Positions 60,930 through 64,000 of a stretch of DNA of 64,000 nucleotides are shown one piece after another. Below the pieces are notes generated by a model, which was not told the DNA's origin, ran no database searches, and saw only the letters and a list, made by a program, of their open reading frames with translations. The translations under genes and the position numbers were made by a program. The stretch covers positions 1 to 64,000 of the forward strand of contig JAYRWY010000017.1 in NCBI GenBank assembly GCA_041917755.1, in the 5' to 3' direction. The DNA is from RGZA01 sp041917755 (GTDB lineage Bacteria > Pseudomonadota > Alphaproteobacteria > UBA9219 > RGZA01). The stretch's first letter is position 1; each line of letters starts with the position of its first letter.

Positions 60930-62234
60930 TCAGAGATAACGAATATAAATCTCGTTTACATTGGTGCCGGTTGGTTGTTCCGGCAGGGCACATCCCACGG
61001 CATCAAAAAACGCAGCGGAATTGAATGCAGCCAAATGCTCAGCGGCATTTAGACCCTTTGCCTGCGCGGTTTTCAGCGTTTCGGGAGATAAGCAAATCGC
61101 GCGGTGGCCGCTGGTGCCATCGCTGCCATCGGTGGCACCGAATAGGGCGTAACCACTGGAATCTTCAATCAGATAGCTCAGCGCAGCGTGACCCACGCGG
61201 CCACCTTTGCCTTTAAAATCTTTGGGTAGTTTAATGACCGCTTCGCCGCCGCGAATAAGCACGCATGGGCTGGTGAGCGGCTGTCCTTTATAGGAGCCAG
61301 CCTTGATGATGTCGTGGAAGCATTTGGCTTCCTGTGTGGCGTCACCGCAAATCGGTTCATCGACAATAATCGCGTTCACGCCTTGGCTGCGTGCGTAATT
61401 GGCTGCTGCTTGCAAGGCATGTTGGTTGCTGGCCATGACGGTAAAGGATGATTTGTTTTTCCATGTCGCATCATCGGATTTCACGCTTTCCGCGCTGGCC
61501 TTTGCCATGTGGTTGATGACGCGGGTTGGAACTTCCAGTTTGAAACGGTTGATGATATCCAACGCGTCTTGGCAGGTGGTGCTATCGGGCACGGTGGGGC
61601 CGGAGCCAATCACCGATGGGTCATCTTTTGGAACATCGGATACCGCAAAGGTAATCACTTCGGCATCGCCTGCGGCCTTGGCCAAGCGGCCGCCATTGAA
61701 GTTGGATATGTGTTTGCGCACGCAATTCATGCTGGTGATATCTACGCCGCCGCGCAGCAATTCGGCATTGACCAGCATGATGTTATCAAAGCTGAGGTCA
61801 TTGGCAGGTGATAGGGTAAGCGCCGATGCACCGCCCGACATTAAAACCAGCATGCGGTCTTTGGCGGTGAGCTTGCTAGCGGCCAATAACATGACGTGCG
61901 CGGCATGGGTGCTGTGCATATCAGGATCAGGGTGGCCAGCGGTAATCATGCTGAAATGTTTGGTGGGCAATTCATTGCCGTGTTTGGTCACCACAATGCC
62001 GGAGCATTTCTTTGGGCCAATCGTACTTAGCAGTACATCTTCGGCAACGCAGGCCATTTGTGCGGCGGCCTTGCCAATGCACAACACCAAGGTGTGGCCT
62101 TCAATCGGTGTGAGCTGGGTTAAATGATGACGCACCGTATTAGCAGGACTGACCGCATCAATCGCGGCTACAAACATATTGCTGAGTAATTCAGATGGAT
62201 TGAGCGGGCGTTGTTGAACGGCGGGAGCAGCCAT
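60930..62234 (-). CDS. Glycerate 2-kinase / hydroxypyruvate reductase family (MOFRL)
   Basis: A 434-residue enzyme of the DUF4147/MOFRL glycerate kinase family (GckA/TtuD), which phosphorylates glycerate to 2-phosphoglycerate. The N-terminal domain has LVLCIGKAAAQMA and IVVTKHGNELPTK, then MSGGASALTLSPAND and VGSGPTV-type loop (SVIGSGPTVPDST). The C-terminal MOFRL domain ends with FGATDGSDGTSGHR. It lies 2 bp behind pheS on the same strand and probably shares its transcript. Confidence 0.93.
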   Translation of the reverse strand: MAAPAVQQRPLNPSELLSNMFVAAIDAVSPANTVRHHLTQLTPIEGHTLVLCIGKAAAQMACVAEDVLLSTIGPKKCSGIVVTKHGNELPTKHFSMITAGHPDPDMHSTHAAHVMLLAASKLTAKDRMLVLMSGGASALTLSPANDLSFDNIMLVNAELLRGGVDITSMNCVRKHISNFNGGRLAKAAGDAEVITFAVSDVPKDDPSVIGSGPTVPDSTTCQDALDIINRFKLEVPTRVINHMAKASAESVKSDDATWKNKSSFTVMASNQHALQAAANYARSQGVNAIIVDEPICGDATQEAKCFHDIIKAGSYKGQPLTSPCVLIRGGEAVIKLPKDFKGKGGRVGHAALSYLIEDSSGYALFGATDGSDGTSGHRAICLSPETLKTAQAKGLNAAEHLAAFNSAAFFDAVGCALPEQPTGTNVNEIYIRYL

Positions 62235-62236
62235 GA

Positions 62237-63316
62237 TTACACACCTCGTGCAAGATTTGGGATATCCAGTGAGGCAAAGCCATAATGGCGCAGCCAGCGT
62301 AAATCGGATTCAAAGAAGGTACGCAAATCAGGAATGCCGTATTTCAGCATCGCCAGACGTTCCACGCCCATGCCAAACGCAAAACCTTGATATTTAGTAC
62401 TGTCGATTTTGCAGTTTTCCAGCACCTTGGGATGCACCATGCCGCAACCCAATACTTCGAGCCAGTCATCACCTTCGCCTATTTTCAGCTCGCCATTTTT
62501 GCGGCTGCATCCGATATCGACTTCAGCAGAAGGTTCGGTGAACGGGAAATAGGATGGGCGGAAGCGTACCTTTAAATTTGGCGCACGGAAGAAGGTGCGC
62601 AGAAAATCCATCAGCGCGCCTTTGAGATGACCCATATGGGTTGCTTCATCAATCAACAGCCCTTCGACCTGATGGAACATGGGCGCATGGGTTTGATCGT
62701 AATCGCAGCGGAAGGTGCGGCCCGGCGCGATAATACGAATGGGTGGCTTGGTAGAGAGCATGGTGCGTACCTGCACCGGTGATGTTTGCGTGCGTAATAC
62801 CGCAGGTTCTTGGTTTTCCTGACCTGGCTCTGCAGCCAGATAAAAACTGTCCTGCATTTGGCGGGCAGGATGGGATGGCGGCATATTCAATGCGGTGAAG
62901 TTATAAAAATCACTTTCCACATCGGGGCCTTCGGCAATGGTGAAGCCCATATCCGCAAAGATGGTGGAGATTTCTTCGATGGTTTGGCTAATGGGGTGAA
63001 TGGCGCCTTTGCTTTCTGCGCGGGCAGGCAAGGTGATATCCACTTTTTCATTCGCCAGTTTGGCATCCAGCGCCGCGGCATTGAGAACCGCGCGGCGTGC
63101 TTCAAGCAGCGATGTGATTTCTTCTTTAATCACATTGACTTGTGCGCCAAATTCCTTGCGCTCATCGGGCGGCAATGTGCCAAGCGTTTTGAGTACTTCG
63201 GTCAGGCGACCTTTTTTACCCAGCGTGCTCACGCGCACTTCTTCAAGGCTGGCGACATCCTTGGCGCTTTCCACGGCGGCGGTGCATTCTTGTTTAAGTG
63301 CGTTGAGATTTTGCAT
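62237..63316 (-). CDS. pheS: Phenylalanyl-tRNA synthetase alpha subunit
   Basis: PheS is the catalytic alpha subunit of phenylalanyl-tRNA synthetase. The 359-residue protein has an N-terminal coiled coil (about 1-85) and the class II core: HPSHPARQMQDSFYL-type motif (PPSHPARQMQDSF), TSPVQVRTMLS, IRIIAPGRTFRCDYDQTHAPMFHQVEGL, divided as GRTFRCDYDQTHAPMFHQ. FGMGVERLAMLKYGIPD, containing motif 3, closes the core. It follows rplT after a 135-bp gap that contains a terminator-like hairpin. Confidence 0.97.
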   Translation of the reverse strand: MQNLNALKQECTAAVESAKDVASLEEVRVSTLGKKGRLTEVLKTLGTLPPDERKEFGAQVNVIKEEITSLLEARRAVLNAAALDAKLANEKVDITLPARAESKGAIHPISQTIEEISTIFADMGFTIAEGPDVESDFYNFTALNMPPSHPARQMQDSFYLAAEPGQENQEPAVLRTQTSPVQVRTMLSTKPPIRIIAPGRTFRCDYDQTHAPMFHQVEGLLIDEATHMGHLKGALMDFLRTFFRAPNLKVRFRPSYFPFTEPSAEVDIGCSRKNGELKIGEGDDWLEVLGCGMVHPKVLENCKIDSTKYQGFAFGMGVERLAMLKYGIPDLRTFFESDLRWLRHYGFASLDIPNLARGV

Positions 63317-63341
63317 GAGACGAAACTAGCCCTTAATCGAT

Positions 63342-63384
63342 AAAAAAATAAGGGGCAAAAAGAGTTGCCTCTTTCGCCCCTTAT
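63342..63384 (-). terminator. Terminator or attenuator before pheS
   Basis: On the reverse strand a long hairpin is followed by six T. The outer stem pairs 63348-63356 with 63376-63384 (9 bp). The inner stem AAAGAG (63359-63364)/CTCTTT (63369-63374) has a four-base loop. A second hairpin, TGTGCC/GGCACA with a GUAA (GNRA-type) loop in the RNA, lies at 63407-63422. Together they sit between rplT and pheS. No Phe-rich leader peptide like E. coli pheM is present, so classic pheM-type attenuation is not supported. Confidence 0.75.
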
Positions 63385-63451
63385 ATAATCTTTACGCCTT
63401 CTGCTCTGTGCCTTACGGCACAACCGCTCGGGCGTGAAACCAGTTCAGACC

Positions 63452-63853
63452 TTAAGCGGCTTTCTTTTTAGCTGCCTTTGGTGCTGCTTTTGGCTTTGCA
63501 TCCAAGGCGGCCTGAGCTTGTTTTACAATCGCGGTGAAGTTTGCCGGTTCGCGTGCAGCGATTTCAGCAAGCATCTTGCGGTTCAGCTTGATGCCAGCAA
63601 GGTTGAGACCGTTGATCAAGCGACCATAGGTCATGCCGTTTGCTCTGGCGCCTGCATTGATACGTACGATCCACAATTTGCGGAAGTTACGCTTGTTGGT
63701 GCGGCGATCGCGGTACGCATAGCGCAGTGCCTTTTCAACCTTTTCAATCGCTACACGAAAGCAGGTTGAAGCACGGCCACGGTAGCCTTTTGCCAAATCG
63801 ATAATCTTCTTGTGACGTGCGTGGGTTGTGACCCCGCGTTTAACTCTTGCCAT
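63452..63853 (-). CDS. rplT: 50S ribosomal protein L20
   Basis: L20 is an early-assembly protein of the 50S subunit. The 133-residue protein has the family features ARVKRGVTTHARHKKIIDLAKGYRGR, divided as RVKRGVTTHARHKK and AKGYRGRAS. RDRRTNKRNFRKLWIVRINAGAR, seen here as RTNKRNFRKLWIVRINAGAR, and YGRLINGLNLAGIKLNRKML follow. It is about 14 residues longer than usual; the end DAKPKAAPKAAKKKAA is a Lys/Ala tail not needed for the family. It follows rpmI at 30 bp. Confidence 0.97.
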   Translation of the reverse strand: MARVKRGVTTHARHKKIIDLAKGYRGRASTCFRVAIEKVEKALRYAYRDRRTNKRNFRKLWIVRINAGARANGMTYGRLINGLNLAGIKLNRKMLAEIAAREPANFTAIVKQAQAALDAKPKAAPKAAKKKAA

Positions 63854-63883
63854 GATATGCTCCTAATAAAATTCTTTAATGGA

Positions 63884-64000
63884 TTATGCGTTGCGCAGGT
63901 AATGCTTGATGATGTTGATACCATCCGTCTTGAACAGCACCTTCATGCCGCGTGCATTACGTTTCATTTTTTGTGTGCGTTTACGCAAACCATGGCGCTT
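63884..64000 (-). CDS. rpmI: 50S ribosomal protein L35 (partial)
   Basis: The last 38 codons of L35, cut by the window edge; the 5' end lies beyond 64000. The basic start of the fragment (KRHGLRKRTQKMKRNARG) and the ending DGINIIKHYLRNA fit the L35 C-terminus. It precedes rplT, the standard rpmI-rplT order. infC, usually next upstream, would lie outside the window. Confidence 0.88.
   Translation of the reverse strand, partial: KRHGLRKRTQKMKRNARGMKVLFKTDGINIIKHYLRNA

Noticed and set aside
1..64000. CRISPR arrays, insertion sequences, integrases, prophage or toxin-antitoxin genes
   Set aside because: I looked for spaced repeats, transposase motifs and typical toxin folds and found none.

Overview
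The window is a gene-dense stretch of a bacterial chromosome, most likely from an alphaproteobacterium, perhaps Rhodospirillales- or Micavibrio-like (inference from gene content and order; no rRNA is present to confirm it). Pointers are rpoH with its RpoH box, cobS and cobT beside a J-domain protein and bolA, a Coq7 ubiquinone hydroxylase, System I cytochrome c maturation genes, an intracellular PHB depolymerase, and the slt/dapA/smpB arrangement. Nearly every base is coding. I see no rRNA, tRNA, insertion sequence, prophage, CRISPR array or integrase.

Layout. 0-13 kb: heparinase-family protein, lipoprotein, purH, an FkbM methyltransferase, rpoH, a DgcZ-like diguanylate cyclase, then cobT, a PfkB kinase, an exported protein, cobS, a J-domain protein and bolA. 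13-24 kb: a ribbon-helix-helix protein behind a palindrome array, the aroK-aroB-FkbM operon, a large exported protein, a rluB-like/rsmD/methyltransferase operon, and tadA-ccmD-ccmE-ccmG-ccmH. 24-37 kb: an NTF2-like protein with a histone-H1-like tail, dsbB, coq7, an HNH nuclease, an esterase, a GST, an NPD-family flavoprotein with a cysteine cluster, a MAPEG protein, a pterin dehydratase, phaZ and a SYLF protein. 37-46 kb: an ABC exporter pair and a beta-oxidation operon (thiolase, FadN-like enzyme, small transporter, acyl-CoA dehydrogenase) that ends in a degenerate EAL protein. 46-53 kb: a stand-alone SpoT-like HD protein, a GT39-type glycosyltransferase with a LAB_N protein, ccmA-ccmB-ccmC and a LOG protein. 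53-64 kb: slt, dapA, smpB, an old yellow enzyme, and the translation cluster rpmI-rplT-pheS-(glycerate kinase)-pheT.

How the genes fit together. Respiratory and envelope redox functions recur: heme delivery (CcmABC, CcmDE), apocytochrome thiol handling (CcmG, CcmH), DsbB and ubiquinone synthesis (Coq7). The ccm genes lie in two blocks 26 kb apart and neither holds ccmF or ccmI. Carbon storage and lipid use appear as PhaZ plus the beta-oxidation operon. Two c-di-GMP-related proteins, a SpoT-like HD protein and RpoH represent signalling and stress.

No obvious new multi-gene defence or biosynthetic system is visible. The most interesting points are local: a zinc-sensor-type cyclase missing its cysteine ligand, a degenerate EAL protein in a fatty-acid operon, an NPD enzyme with a possible Fe-S site, a SnoaL-like domain on an H1-like tail, the palindrome array at 13.0 kb, and the split pheS/pheT with a terminator-like attenuator upstream of pheS.
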